A stretch of DNA of 64,000 bases from Pseudomonas proteolytica (GCF_007858275.1 NZ_VFEV01000006.1:121690-185689); one strand, 5' to 3'; positions 1 to 9,281 are shown, numbered from the stretch's first letter. The notes: a model not told the origin generated them from the sequence alone. A program made the numbers and translations.

Positions 1-37
1 ATATCTACACATTTTAAAACCAGGCAGATAGGGCTGT

Positions 38-172
38 TGTGGCGAGCGGGCTCGCCCCGCGCTGGGCTGCGAAGCGGCCCCAGTGAGCCGAATGCGGTGT
101 ATCAGATACACCGCAGGGGCTGGTTTTTGGGCTGCTTCGCAGCCCAGCGCGGGGCGAGCCCGCTCGCCACAG
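38..172. repeat. REPIN-like inverted repeat, GTGGCGAGC type
   Basis: Two long arms in inverted orientation (about 38-80 and 127-171) share GGCGAGCGGGCTCGCC and a GGGCTGCGAAGC block, separated by a short spacer containing a second small palindrome (GCGGTGTATC / GATACACCGC). This is the layout of a Pseudomonas REP doublet. It accounts for any reading frame in this stretch, so no gene is called. Bases 173-355 that follow show no feature I can support. Confidence 0.8.
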
Positions 173-355
173 GGGATTTCGTCAATGTCTGAAAGCCTGT
201 GCTGCCTGCGTAGGCACCGCCTGACTCGGCCAGTGCCAGGCCGGCTCATCCAGCACAATCGAACCTCCCCAGCACTTTGGCGCAATGCCATGATCAATGG
301 GTAATCAGGTACGTTTGTGATTCACCCATCTCGCCATTTCCCTGGCCGATTCGGA

Positions 356-652
356 TCATATAGTGGATTGCCGATGTACCCAGGTGCTCTTAAGCAGTTC
401 AGACCTGGGAATGCGCGCATGAATGGTCTTTGGCGGTTTGTTGTTGAATTCCTCATCCACTACTACCTTGCCATTGATGTAGATCTGAAGGCGGTCTTTG
501 CTTGTCCCTATATCGGTAGGCTCAATGCTGGCGTTTGCCCCGTCGCTGGGGACGTCTTTTAACGATCATTCATATTGATGGGACGGTGCCGACACGGGCT
601 TGGCTTCGGCAATTACTAGCGGTGGGAGCTTTGTTGGCCTTGGGTTGCTCAT
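356..652 (-). pseudogene. Decayed small protein gene with an in-frame TGA
   Basis: Reading leftward from an ATG at 652, the frame encodes 28 residues (MSNPRPTKLPPLVIAEAKPV, then eight more), hits TGA at 566-568, and continues in the same frame for 69 more sense codons to TGA at 356-358. The second part reads like a real beta-rich segment (RLQIYINGKVVVDEEFNN). The frame is preserved across the stop, so a single nonsense mutation in a once-longer protein is the simplest reading. The second half has no good start codon of its own. I do not recognise the family. The proline-rich opening and the IYINGKVV strand resemble Ig-like surface or insecticidal-type proteins of Pseudomonas, but this is inference. 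Confidence 0.5.
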
Positions 653-884
653 AGCGTCTACCTCGACGTTGGTCATTGTGTGCTTGCACAGCAGCGCGTG
701 CGCATGCCCGCGCAGCAAGACCGAACTCAATGACTACAAGGGGGCAAAGGGCTGTCTACTGTCAGAACTAACAGGGTAGGTCGGCGCGCAAACTATCAGG
801 CGTCTGCGTGCAGGTAAGGAACCCTGAACTAAGCTCACAGTCGCATACACACTGGCACGTCGGTATCACGCGAAAGGAGTCTGC
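653..884. other. Intergenic region upstream of triA
   Basis: About 230 bases between the leftward gene remnant and the rightward efflux operon. It should hold the triABC promoter; no sigma-70 hexamers stand out and no regulator gene is adjacent. A Shine-Dalgarno (GAAAGGAG) lies just before the triA ATG. Confidence 0.4.
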
Positions 885-1982
885 ATGGGCGGTCCCACCT
901 CAACAGTTATTTGTAGCGTTGCCCTGCTGGTGCTGCTGAGCGGCTGCGGCCAGGAAAAACCTGAGCCCAAGGCCCATTCCAGGGTGTTTGTGCAAACGGT
1001 GCAGCCGACCGATTTTGCAGCGGCGGTGACCCTCACCGGGGATATCCAGGCGCGGGTGCAGACCGATTTGTCATTTCGCGTGGGCGGCAAGATTATCCAG
1101 CGCATGGTCGATGTCGGCGACCGCGTGACGGCCCGGCAAGTGCTGGCCAAGCTCGATCCCAAGGATTTGCAGACCAATGTCGACTCCGCCCAGGCCCAGG
1201 TGGTGGCGGAACAGGCGCGGGTCAAACAGACGGCGGCGGCTTTTGTGCGCCAGGAAAAACTCCTGCCCAAGGGCTACACCAGCCGCAGTGAATACGATGC
1301 CGCCCAGGCTGCATTGCGCAGCAGTCAAAGCGCCCTGGCTGCCGCGCAGGCGCAGTTGGCCAATGCCCGCGAGCAGTTGGGCTATACGGCGTTGATCGCC
1401 GAAGCGCGGGGGGTGATTACCGCGCGCCAGGCCGAAGTGGGCCAGGTGGTGCAGGCCACCGTACCGATCTTCAGCCTGGCCCGCGATGGCGAGCGCGACG
1501 CGGTGTTCAACGTCTACGAGTCGCTGCTGGCCGAACCTGCGCCGGATGTACCGATCACCGTCAGCCTGTTGGATAACCCGAGCATCAAGGCCGTGGGCCG
1601 GGTGCGTGAAGTGACCCCGGCCGTTGCGGCCAACAGCGGCACCGTGCAGGTGAAGATCGCCCTGGATGCCTTGCCCACGGGCATGCAACTGGGCTCGGTG
1701 GTCAGTGCCACCGCCAACGGGCAAGCCAAGGCCAGCATCGAGCTGCCTTGGGCCGCGTTGACCAAGGATCTAAGCGAGCCCGCTGTGTGGCTGGTGGATG
1801 GCGACGGCAAGGCGCAACTGCACAAGGTCACCGTCGCCCGCTACCTGACCGGTAAGGTGATTATCGGCGATGGCCTCAAGGGCGGCGAAAACGTCGTGGT
1901 GGCCGGTGGGCAATTGCTGCATCCGGGCATGCTCGTGGAGATCGCCCAGGCGCCGGACCAGGCCCAGGGAGTGCAGCCATGA
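885..1982 (+). CDS. triA: RND efflux periplasmic adaptor, TriA-like lipoprotein
   Basis: Membrane fusion protein that links an inner-membrane RND pump to an outer-membrane channel. The 365-residue product has a lipoprotein signal with lipobox LSGC (Cys21), a biotinyl-lipoyl half (LTGDIQARVQTDLSFRVGGK), an Ala/Gln-rich alpha-hairpin around residues 95-165, the second lipoyl half with its conserved GVI pattern, and beta-barrel and membrane-proximal domains. GAAAGGAG precedes the ATG. It is the first of two adaptors overlapping a single RND gene by ATGA junctions. Two adaptors with one pump is the hallmark of TriABC (triclosan efflux) in P. aeruginosa; substrate here is inferred, not shown. No outer-membrane gene follows, as expected if a TolC/OpmH-like channel is encoded elsewhere. 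Confidence 0.85.
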   Translation: MGGPTSTVICSVALLVLLSGCGQEKPEPKAHSRVFVQTVQPTDFAAAVTLTGDIQARVQTDLSFRVGGKIIQRMVDVGDRVTARQVLAKLDPKDLQTNVDSAQAQVVAEQARVKQTAAAFVRQEKLLPKGYTSRSEYDAAQAALRSSQSALAAAQAQLANAREQLGYTALIAEARGVITARQAEVGQVVQATVPIFSLARDGERDAVFNVYESLLAEPAPDVPITVSLLDNPSIKAVGRVREVTPAVAANSGTVQVKIALDALPTGMQLGSVVSATANGQAKASIELPWAALTKDLSEPAVWLVDGDGKAQLHKVTVARYLTGKVIIGDGLKGGENVVVAGGQLLHPGMLVEIAQAPDQAQGVQP

Positions 1983-3049
1983 AGCGCCAGACGCTGATCC
2001 TCGCCAGTAGCCTGTTGCTGATCGCCTGTTCCAAGGAAGAACCGGCGCCGGAACCGGTGCGCCCGGTGCTTTGGGTCGAGGTAAAAGCCGAAGACCAGGA
2101 GCACCTTGGGCGCTTCGCCGGCAGTATCCAGGCGCGCTATGAAAGCAACCTGGGCTTCCGGGTGCCGGGGCGCATTGCGCGGCGTGCGGTCGATGTGGGC
2201 GCCGAAGTCGACAAGGGCGCCCTGCTGGCGGTGCTCGACCCCACTGACCAGCAGAACCAGCTGCGCGCCGCCCAGGGCGACCTGGCGCGGATCCAGGCGC
2301 AATTTATCAATGCCCAGGCCAATGCCCGTCGCCAGCAGGAGTTGTTCAACCGTGGTGTTGGCGCCCAGGCACAACTGGACGTTGCCCAGACCGACCTGAA
2401 AACCACCCAGGCCTCACTCGACCAGGCCAAGGCGGCGGTGGACCAGGCCAGGGATCAGCTCAACTACGCCGAGTTGCGCACCGACCATGGCGGCATCGTC
2501 ACCGCTTGGAATGCCGAGGCCGGCCAAGTAGTGAGTGCCGGTCAGCAAGTGGTGACGCTGGCCCGTCCGGATATCAAGGAAGCGGTGATCGACCTGCCCG
2601 CCGGCCTCGCCGAGCGCCTGCCGAGCGATGTGGTGTTTCTGGTGGCCAGCCAGTTGGACCCCGGCATCAACACCACCGCCACCGTGCGCGAGATCGAGCC
2701 CCAGGCGCAGAGTGCAACCCGCACCCGGCGCGCACGCCTGACCCTGGCCCAGACGCCGCCGGCGTTCCGCTTGGGCACGGCGATCAGCGTGACCCTGAGC
2801 TCGGCCATCGCCCCGCGTATCGAGTTGCCCGCCAGCGCGGTGCAGGATGTCGAAGGCAAGGCCCGTATCTGGGTCATCGATACGCAGCAGCAGAGCGTGC
2901 AGCCCCGTGATGTAACCCTGGTCAGCCGCGATGCCAGCCGTGTCGTGCTTAACGGCGGAGTGCAGCCTGGGGAGCGTGTGGTCAGCGCCGGCGTCAACAG
3001 CCTCAAACCCGGACAAAAAGTCAAAACCGACGAGGACAGCCCGCGATGA
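1979..3049 (+). CDS. triB: RND efflux periplasmic adaptor, TriB-like lipoprotein
   Basis: Second membrane fusion protein of the operon, 356 residues. Signal peptide ends in lipobox LIAC (Cys17), so it is probably lipid-anchored in the periplasm. Lipoyl motif FAGSIQARYESNLGFRVPGR, a long alpha-hairpin rich in Gln and Ala (about residues 95-160), then barrel domains. Clearly paralogous to TriA (shared GSIQAR/GDIQAR and FRV-GKI/GRI motifs) but diverged, so they probably form a hetero-oligomeric adaptor ring. Starts inside the triA stop (ATGA) and ends inside the triC start (ATGA), implying translational coupling and fixed stoichiometry. Confidence 0.85.
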   Translation: MKRQTLILASSLLLIACSKEEPAPEPVRPVLWVEVKAEDQEHLGRFAGSIQARYESNLGFRVPGRIARRAVDVGAEVDKGALLAVLDPTDQQNQLRAAQGDLARIQAQFINAQANARRQQELFNRGVGAQAQLDVAQTDLKTTQASLDQAKAAVDQARDQLNYAELRTDHGGIVTAWNAEAGQVVSAGQQVVTLARPDIKEAVIDLPAGLAERLPSDVVFLVASQLDPGINTTATVREIEPQAQSATRTRRARLTLAQTPPAFRLGTAISVTLSSAIAPRIELPASAVQDVEGKARIWVIDTQQQSVQPRDVTLVSRDASRVVLNGGVQPGERVVSAGVNSLKPGQKVKTDEDSPR

Positions 3050-6000
3050 AAGGGAGCTTCAACTTATCCGACTGGGCACTCAAGCATCAGTCCTTCGTCT
3101 GGTACCTGATGTTCGTCGCGCTGCTGATGGGCGTGTTTTCCTACATGAACCTGGGGCGCGAGGAAGATCCGTCCTTCACCATCAAGACCATGGTGATCCA
3201 GACCCGCTGGCCGGGCGCGACCCAGGAAGAAACCCTCAAGCAGGTCACCGACCGCATCGAGAAAAAGCTCGAAGAACTGGACTCGCTGGACTATGTGAAA
3301 AGCTACACCCGGCCCGGTGAGTCCACGGTTTTCGTGTTCCTCAAGGACACCACCAGCGCCAAGGCGATCCCCGAGATCTGGTACCAGGTGCGCAAGAAGA
3401 TCGACGACATCCGCGGCACGTTCCCCCAGGGCTTGCAGGGGCCTTCGTTCAACGACGAGTTCGGTGACGTGTTTGGCTCGGTGTATGCCTTTACCGCCGA
3501 CGGCATGTCGATGCGCCAGTTGCGCGATTACGTCGAGCAGGTGCGCGCCGAGATCCGGGCTGTGCCGGGGTTGGGCAAGGTCGAGATGATCGGCCAGCAG
3601 GACGAAGTGATTTACCTGAATTTTTCCACGCGCAAACTGGCCGCCCTGGGGATCGACCAGCGCCAGGTGGTGCAGAGCCTGCAATCGCAGAACGCGGTGA
3701 CCCCGGCCGGGGTGATCGAGGCCGGGCCGGAGCGGATTTCGGTGCGTACCTCGGGGCAATTCGCCTCGGAAAAGGATCTTGCCGACGTCAATCTGCGGCT
3801 CAATGATCGTTTCTATCGGTTGGCGGATATCGCGGATATCAGCCGTGGCTATGTGGATCCGGCGCGACCGATGTTTCGTTTCAACGGTCAGCAAGCCATC
3901 GGCCTGGCCATCGCCATGCAGAAGGGCGGCAACATCCAGGAATTTGGCAAGGCGCTGCACCAGCGCATGGACGAGCTGACGGCCGACCTGCCGGTGGGCA
4001 TTGGCGTGCACAAGGTATCGGACCAGGCCGAAGTGGTGGAAGAGGCGGTAGGCGGCTTCACCAGTGCGCTGTTCGAAGCGGTGATCATCGTGCTGGTGGT
4101 GAGCTTTATCAGCCTCGGCCTGCGTGCCGGGTTGGTGGTGGCATGCTCGATCCCGCTGGTGCTGGCGCTGGTGTTTGTGTTTATGGAGTACAGCGGCATC
4201 ACCATGCAGCGGGTGTCACTGGGCGCGTTGATCATCGCCCTTGGTTTGCTGGTAGACGACGCGATGATCACCGTGGAAATGATGATCACCCGCCTGGAAA
4301 AAGGCGAGACCCTGGAGCAGGCTGCGACCTACGCCTACACCTCCACCGCGTTCCCGATGCTCACCGGCACCCTGGTGACGGTGGCCGGGTTTGTGCCTAT
4401 TGGCCTCAACGCCAGCTCGGCCGGCGAATACACCTTCACCCTGTTTGCGGTGATTGCGGTGGCGATGCTGGTGTCGTGGGTGGTGGCCGTGTTGTTTGCG
4501 CCGGTGATTGGCGTGCATATCCTCAGCAGCAAGGTCAAACCGCACAATGAAGAGCCGGGGCGCATTGGCCGGGCCTTCAATGGCGGCATGTTGTGGGCCA
4601 TGCGCAATCGCTGGTGGGCGATCGGCCTCACGGTGCTGCTGTTCGTGGCGTCGGTGTTTTCCATGCAGTTTGTGCAGAACCAGTTTTTCCCGTCGTCCGA
4701 TCGTCCGGAAATCCTCGTCGACCTCAACCTGCCGCAAAATGCCTCGATCAATGAAACCCGCAAGGCGGTGGACCGGCTTGAAGCGATCATCAAGGACGAC
4801 CCGGACATCGCACGCTGGAGCACCTACATCGGCCAGGGTGCGATCCGTTTCTACCTGCCCCTGGACCAGCAACTGGAGAACCCGTACTACGCGCAGTTGG
4901 TGATCGTCAGCAAAGGCCTGGAAGAGCGCGGCGCGTTGATCGAGCGCCTGCAAAAACGTTTGCGTGATGACTTCGTGGGCGTCGGCAGTTTTGTCCAACC
5001 CCTGGAAATGGGCCCGCCGGTCGGGCGCCCGATCCAGTACCGGGTATCGGGCAAGGACATCGACCAGGTGCGCAAACACGCCATCGAACTGGCGACACTA
5101 CTGGATAAAAACAGCCACCTGGGCGAGATCATCTACGACTGGAACGAGCCGGGCAAAGTGCTGCGGGTCGATATCGCCCAGGACAAGGCGCGCCAGCTCG
5201 GGCTGTCGTCCGAAGATGTGGCGCAGTTGATGAACAGCGTGGTCAGCGGCTCGGCCGTGACCCAGGTGCACGACGATATCTACTTGATCAACGTGGTCGG
5301 CCGCGCCGAAGACGCCGAACGCGGTACCCCGGAAACCTTGCAGAACCTGCAGATTGTCACGCCGAGCGGTACCTCGATCCCGCTGTTGGCCTTTGCCACC
5401 GTGCGCTACGAGTTGGAACAGCCGCTGGTGTGGCGGCGCGATCGCAAGCCAACCATCACCATCAAGGCCGCCGTGCGCGACGAGATGCAGCCGACCGACC
5501 TGGTCAAGCAGCTCAAGCCTGAAATCGACAAGTTCAGCGCCGCGTTGCCGGTGGGCTACAAGGTCGCAACCGGCGGTACCGTGGAAGAAAGCGGCAAGGC
5601 CCAGGGCCCGATCGCCAGCGTGGTGCCGTTGATGCTGTTCTTGATGGCGACCTTCCTGATGATCCAGTTGCACAGCGTGCAGAAAATGTTCCTGGTGGCC
5701 AGTGTGGCCCCGCTGGGCTTGATCGGCGTGGTGCTGGCGCTGATTCCCACCGGCACGCCCATGGGCTTTGTGGCGATCCTGGGGATCCTGGCGTTGATCG
5801 GCATCATCATCCGCAACTCGGTGATCCTGGTGACCCAGATCGACGCCTATGAGCGCGATGGCTACACGCCGTGGGACGCGGTGGTGCAAGCCACCGAACA
5901 CCGGCGTCGGCCGATCCTGCTGACGGCAGCCGCGGCCAGCCTGGGCATGATCCCCATCGCGCGGGAGGTGTTCTGGGGGCCGATGGCTTACGCGATGATC

Positions 6001-6096
6001 GGCGGCATTATCATCGCGACCTTGCTGACGTTGCTGTTTTTGCCGGCGCTGTATGTGGCCTGGTACAAAATCCGCGAGCCCAAGACCGCGCCGTAA
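3046..6096 (+). CDS. triC: RND efflux transporter, TriC-like
   Basis: Inner-membrane proton-driven RND pump of 1016 residues, the usual length. It shows the TM1 start (QSFVWYLMFVALLMGVFSYM), two large periplasmic loops, the TM4 acidic pair in GLLVDDAMITVEMM (about residues 402-415) used in proton relay, and the C-terminal block GIIIRNSVILVTQID with the conserved RPILLTAAAA segment. The sequence belongs to the HAE1-like branch found with two adaptors (TriC, PA0158 type) rather than to MexB. Overlaps triB by 4 bases. A REPIN follows rather than an obvious U-rich terminator. Confidence 0.88.
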   Translation: MKGSFNLSDWALKHQSFVWYLMFVALLMGVFSYMNLGREEDPSFTIKTMVIQTRWPGATQEETLKQVTDRIEKKLEELDSLDYVKSYTRPGESTVFVFLKDTTSAKAIPEIWYQVRKKIDDIRGTFPQGLQGPSFNDEFGDVFGSVYAFTADGMSMRQLRDYVEQVRAEIRAVPGLGKVEMIGQQDEVIYLNFSTRKLAALGIDQRQVVQSLQSQNAVTPAGVIEAGPERISVRTSGQFASEKDLADVNLRLNDRFYRLADIADISRGYVDPARPMFRFNGQQAIGLAIAMQKGGNIQEFGKALHQRMDELTADLPVGIGVHKVSDQAEVVEEAVGGFTSALFEAVIIVLVVSFISLGLRAGLVVACSIPLVLALVFVFMEYSGITMQRVSLGALIIALGLLVDDAMITVEMMITRLEKGETLEQAATYAYTSTAFPMLTGTLVTVAGFVPIGLNASSAGEYTFTLFAVIAVAMLVSWVVAVLFAPVIGVHILSSKVKPHNEEPGRIGRAFNGGMLWAMRNRWWAIGLTVLLFVASVFSMQFVQNQFFPSSDRPEILVDLNLPQNASINETRKAVDRLEAIIKDDPDIARWSTYIGQGAIRFYLPLDQQLENPYYAQLVIVSKGLEERGALIERLQKRLRDDFVGVGSFVQPLEMGPPVGRPIQYRVSGKDIDQVRKHAIELATLLDKNSHLGEIIYDWNEPGKVLRVDIAQDKARQLGLSSEDVAQLMNSVVSGSAVTQVHDDIYLINVVGRAEDAERGTPETLQNLQIVTPSGTSIPLLAFATVRYELEQPLVWRRDRKPTITIKAAVRDEMQPTDLVKQLKPEIDKFSAALPVGYKVATGGTVEESGKAQGPIASVVPLMLFLMATFLMIQLHSVQKMFLVASVAPLGLIGVVLALIPTGTPMGFVAILGILALIGIIIRNSVILVTQIDAYERDGYTPWDAVVQATEHRRRPILLTAAAASLGMIPIAREVFWGPMAYAMIGGIIIATLLTLLFLPALYVAWYKIREPKTAP

Positions 6097-6102
6097 CGCA
6101 AA

Positions 6103-6240
6103 CTGTGGCGAGGGAGCTTGTCCCCCGTTGGGCTGCGAAGCAGCCCCAAAACCTGCTATCTCGGTCTATCTGATAGACCTGGGTGAGGCTTACTGGGGCT
6201 GCTTCGCAACCCAGCGGGACAAGCCCCCTCCCCACCGGGG
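6103..6240. repeat. REPIN-like inverted repeat
   Basis: Arms at about 6103-6146 and 6194-6238 pair through GGCGAGGGAGCTTG...CAAGCCCCCTCCCC and GGGCTGCGAAGCAGCCCC / GGGGCTGCTTCGCAACCC. The same two-block architecture as the element at 38-172 but a diverged core. Lies just after triC and can fold as a long hairpin in the operon's 3' end. Confidence 0.75.
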
Positions 6241-6335
6241 CAGGCAGTGGGAAAAATCTTTAAATGGGCTTTGGAAAAGTTCCGATCCCCGAATTGTTTT
6301 ACCCTCGGGCTTTCGCTCCTGTGAAGGCCAACGTC

Positions 6336-8561
6336 ATGACCCGTAACCTGCGCCGTGTCCTGTGCATCAGCCTGCTGCTGCTCTCGCCCCTGGCAGTGGC
6401 CAGCACCGTTTTGGAAAACCCCCAGTGGCGCGTCGAACTCGACGCGGCGACCCTGGCCGTGCGCGTGACCCCGGCGGGCGGCGAACCAGTGCAAGCGGCC
6501 AGTGGCGTGGCGGCCCATCAGGTCAGCCGGTTGAAACAGTCCAAGCAACAGGCCAATTGGCAATGGGACAACGGCGCCTATCGCCTGAGCGCGACACTGG
6601 ATCAGCGCGACCTGATTCTCACCGTCACCGCACGCGAGGCCGCGGAGCTTGAGCTTATCCGCCAGCCCGCCAGTGCCATGGGCAATGGCTTGATCTGGCC
6701 GTTGGCCGAGGGGCATTACATCCCTGCCGGCAATCGTCTCTGGCAGGACTTCCTGCTTGAGCAGGGCGACGTGAACAGCACCCAGGACCTGAGCCTGCCG
6801 TTATGGGGCGTCGACCATGGCCGCTTCACCCTCAACTGGCTTTTGACCAACCCCTACAACAATCGCTTGCAGTGGCAGGCCGAGGGCTCGCGCCTGGGCT
6901 TGTCGCTGCGCCATGAATTCACCGCCCTGGACCCCACTGCGCCCATGACCTTGCGTCTGAACCTGGGCGAGGCCGACTTGCTGGCCGGCGCCAAACGCTA
7001 TCGCCAATGGCTGATAGAGCAGGGGCGCTACGAGCCTTTGGCAGACAAGCTGCAACAGATCCCCGCCGGCAAAAAACTGTTGGGCGCCAGCCATGTGTAC
7101 CTGTGGGGCAATGACCTGCTGGGCCTGGGCGATGTGCGCGATTGGGCGCAGTTACGCACATTGCTGCGCGCCCCTGACGGGCTGGGCGCGCAACTCAATG
7201 GCCTGCTGGACCCGCAAGCGGCGCAGGTGGTGCAAGTCACCCTGCCGTTTCTGGATCGCTATCAGCAAGGCGTGCTGCTCAGAGGGCTTAACGCGGCGCT
7301 GAACAAAAAGGCGCGGCTGAACTGGCAGGCCCAGGTGCAGCCCGATATGCAGGCACTCGTCGCCGGCTACGGCGCAGTCCGTGAGGAACTGGCGTTGGCG
7401 TTTGCCAGCGCCTTGAACTCCGCCCCTCAAGCCTGGGGCAGCACGTTGTCGACAGCCACGATAAAGACCCTGCAGGACAGCGGCCTGCAACGCCTGCTGT
7501 TGACCCTGGGGGAGGGCTGGGAAGGCGGGCTCTGGCACCCCGAGGCGGTGCGCAAGGGGGTCGAGGCCGGATACTTGATGGCGCCCTATGACTCTTATGA
7601 AACCGCGCTGGCGGATAGCGAAAACCCCGATTGGATCACCGCGCACCTGGGCAGCCGCGCCCACCGAGACTGCGCGATCATGCTCAAGAACGGCCAGCTC
7701 AAGACGGGTTTCCAGAAATTCGGGCACTACACCGACCCGCGCTGCGTGCGCCCGTTGCTGCAGGCACGGGTGACAGCGGTGCAGGCCGCGGCCGGTTTCA
7801 ATGCCTGGTTTCTCGATGCCTACGCCACCGGCATGCTGTTTGACAGCTACCGCTCAGTGCTGGGTATGACCCAGGCGCAGAACGCTGAAGGCAATGTCGA
7901 TGCGGCACGCTGGATCGGCAGCCACCTCCAGGTGCCGGTGGGCTCCGAAGACGGCAACGCCACCACCGCCCGGGGTGTGTTGTTCGCCCATGGCATGCAG
8001 ACGCCGGTCATGGGCTGGGGCGACCGCGAGATGACCCAGGACAAACAATCGTCTTACTACGTTGGGGCCTGGTACCCACCGGAACAGCCAGCGGTATTCT
8101 TCAAGCGCGTGCCACTCAAAGAGCCGCTGCGCACCGTGTACTTCGCCCCGGCGATGCGCCTGCCGTTGTATCAGGCGGTCTTCCATGGCTCGGTCATCAC
8201 CACCCATCACTGGCTGTTCGACAGCCTGAAACTGAGCAATGTGCAGGCGCAGAACGAGCTGACCCAACTGCTTTACAACGTGCCGCCGCTCTATCACCTG
8301 AGTGCCGCTACGTTGAAGCAGCGCTTGCCAATGATCCAGCGCCAGGATGGGTTCTTTCGCCCATTGCATGAGCGCCTCGCGACCCAGGCACTGACGGATT
8401 TCCGCTGGCTGAGCAGCGACCGGCTGTTGCAGCAGACGACCTTTGCCGATGGCACGCGGTTGGTGGCCAATTTTGCGCAGGAGCAAAGGGAAGAATATGC
8501 GGGGCGCAGTGTGACGGCGTTGGTGGTGGGGGCAGGGCCGGTGGTGTATCAGGTGGATTAG
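6336..8561 (+). CDS. Secreted glycoside hydrolase related to GH101/GH129
   Basis: A 741-residue exported protein, probably a sugar hydrolase. The ATG at 6336 gives a clean Sec signal peptide (RRVLCISLLLLSPLAVAS); the frame is open from 6264 but the extra 24 residues would bury that signal. After an N-terminal beta-sandwich (to about residue 230) comes a TIM-barrel-like part with ASHVYLWGNDLL, FLDAYATGM (about residue 492) and SEDGNATT (about residue 536), then DREM and a C-terminal beta region. The Asp in FLDAY and Glu in SEDG are plausible catalytic carboxylates by analogy with GH101-related enzymes, which act on alpha-N-acetylgalactosamine; the substrate here is unknown. Stands alone between REP elements, convergent with the methyltransferase gene. 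Confidence 0.6.
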   Translation: MTRNLRRVLCISLLLLSPLAVASTVLENPQWRVELDAATLAVRVTPAGGEPVQAASGVAAHQVSRLKQSKQQANWQWDNGAYRLSATLDQRDLILTVTAREAAELELIRQPASAMGNGLIWPLAEGHYIPAGNRLWQDFLLEQGDVNSTQDLSLPLWGVDHGRFTLNWLLTNPYNNRLQWQAEGSRLGLSLRHEFTALDPTAPMTLRLNLGEADLLAGAKRYRQWLIEQGRYEPLADKLQQIPAGKKLLGASHVYLWGNDLLGLGDVRDWAQLRTLLRAPDGLGAQLNGLLDPQAAQVVQVTLPFLDRYQQGVLLRGLNAALNKKARLNWQAQVQPDMQALVAGYGAVREELALAFASALNSAPQAWGSTLSTATIKTLQDSGLQRLLLTLGEGWEGGLWHPEAVRKGVEAGYLMAPYDSYETALADSENPDWITAHLGSRAHRDCAIMLKNGQLKTGFQKFGHYTDPRCVRPLLQARVTAVQAAAGFNAWFLDAYATGMLFDSYRSVLGMTQAQNAEGNVDAARWIGSHLQVPVGSEDGNATTARGVLFAHGMQTPVMGWGDREMTQDKQSSYYVGAWYPPEQPAVFFKRVPLKEPLRTVYFAPAMRLPLYQAVFHGSVITTHHWLFDSLKLSNVQAQNELTQLLYNVPPLYHLSAATLKQRLPMIQRQDGFFRPLHERLATQALTDFRWLSSDRLLQQTTFADGTRLVANFAQEQREEYAGRSVTALVVGAGPVVYQVD

Positions 8562-8576
8562 CGGTGTTGTTGAGTC

Positions 8577-8638
8577 CATCGCGGGCAAGCCCGCTCCTAC
8601 AGGGGGAACGCATTCCAATGTGGACTTGCCCGCGATGG
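8577..8638. repeat. Short REP doublet between convergent genes
   Basis: Compact inverted pair CCATCGCGGGCAAG...CTTGCCCGCGATGG, with a GCCCGCTCCTACA tail inside. It sits between the convergent glycoside hydrolase and methyltransferase genes and may serve as a bidirectional transcript end. Confidence 0.8.
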
Positions 8639-8645
8639 CGTCCGC

Positions 8646-9281
8646 TCAGACAACCCCAACCTTACGCCACACACTGGCCAACCAAGGCTGCTGCTCGCGC
8701 GGCAGGCCTGCCGGGCGATAGTAGTGCTCCAGCTCCACAAACCCCGCCGTCGTCAGCAGCCCCTGCCAGGCCGCAAGGTCGTGGTACGAGCCATACCGCG
8801 GCCCGTTCCAGCCCTCCTGGTTTTCCCCTCGGGGGTTGGAGCTGAACAAGACGCCACCCGGCTTCAACGCCCCATGCAGTTGCCTGAGAATGCGCGGCAA
8901 TTCCTGCTTGGGAATATGAAACAGCACCGCATTGGCAAAGATCCCATCGAACCGCCCGGCCGGTAGGTCCAGTTTGAGGAAGTCCTGGTGCAGTACCTCG
9001 CAGCCGCTGTCCTGGCGCGCCATCTGTGCAAACCGCTCGGCGCCGTCGAGCCCGACGGCGATATGTCCCAGGCGGGTAAACGTCTGCAAATCGCGCCCCG
9101 GCCCACAGCCGAAATCCAGCACGGTAAACGGTGCATCACCCTGGATATGCCGCAGCAACGCGTCGATGTTCTGGCTCACATCATGGTCGCGGGTGCCTTC
9201 GCGAAAATCCTCGGCCACCTGGTTGTAGTGGCCCAGGGTGGTGGAAGTAATCTGGTGGAGGTCGTCGGGGGCGAGTTTCAT
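8646..9281 (-). CDS. Class I SAM-dependent methyltransferase
   Basis: Small soluble methyltransferase of 211 residues; the substrate cannot be read from sequence. Motif I VLDFGCGPG (about residues 54-62) binds S-adenosylmethionine, the acidic motif II is AVGLDGAE, and motif IV/post-I elements FDGIFANAVLFHIP and LKPGGVLFSSNP follow, all typical of the Methyltransf_11/25 fold. ATG at 9281 is preferred; an upstream GTG at 9293 is in frame. It begins 40 bases after metI on the same strand, so it may be the last gene of the metQNI operon, where a SAM user would be a loose thematic fit only. Confidence 0.8.
   Translation of the reverse strand: MKLAPDDLHQITSTTLGHYNQVAEDFREGTRDHDVSQNIDALLRHIQGDAPFTVLDFGCGPGRDLQTFTRLGHIAVGLDGAERFAQMARQDSGCEVLHQDFLKLDLPAGRFDGIFANAVLFHIPKQELPRILRQLHGALKPGGVLFSSNPRGENQEGWNGPRYGSYHDLAAWQGLLTTAGFVELEHYYRPAGLPREQQPWLASVWRKVGVV

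Noticed and set aside
38..172. Possible CRISPR or attachment site among the many 20-base repeats
   Set aside because: Repeats occur in inverted pairs scattered between genes, not as direct repeats with regular spacers; no cas or integrase gene is present.
83..304. 73-codon frame near the left edge
   Set aside because: Lies mostly in the REPIN at 38-172 and encodes no plausible fold.
317..562. 81-codon rightward frame
   Set aside because: Antisense to the better-supported leftward remnant at 356-652.
6264..6335. Upstream start for the glycoside hydrolase
   Set aside because: It would put 24 residues ahead of a typical Sec signal peptide.
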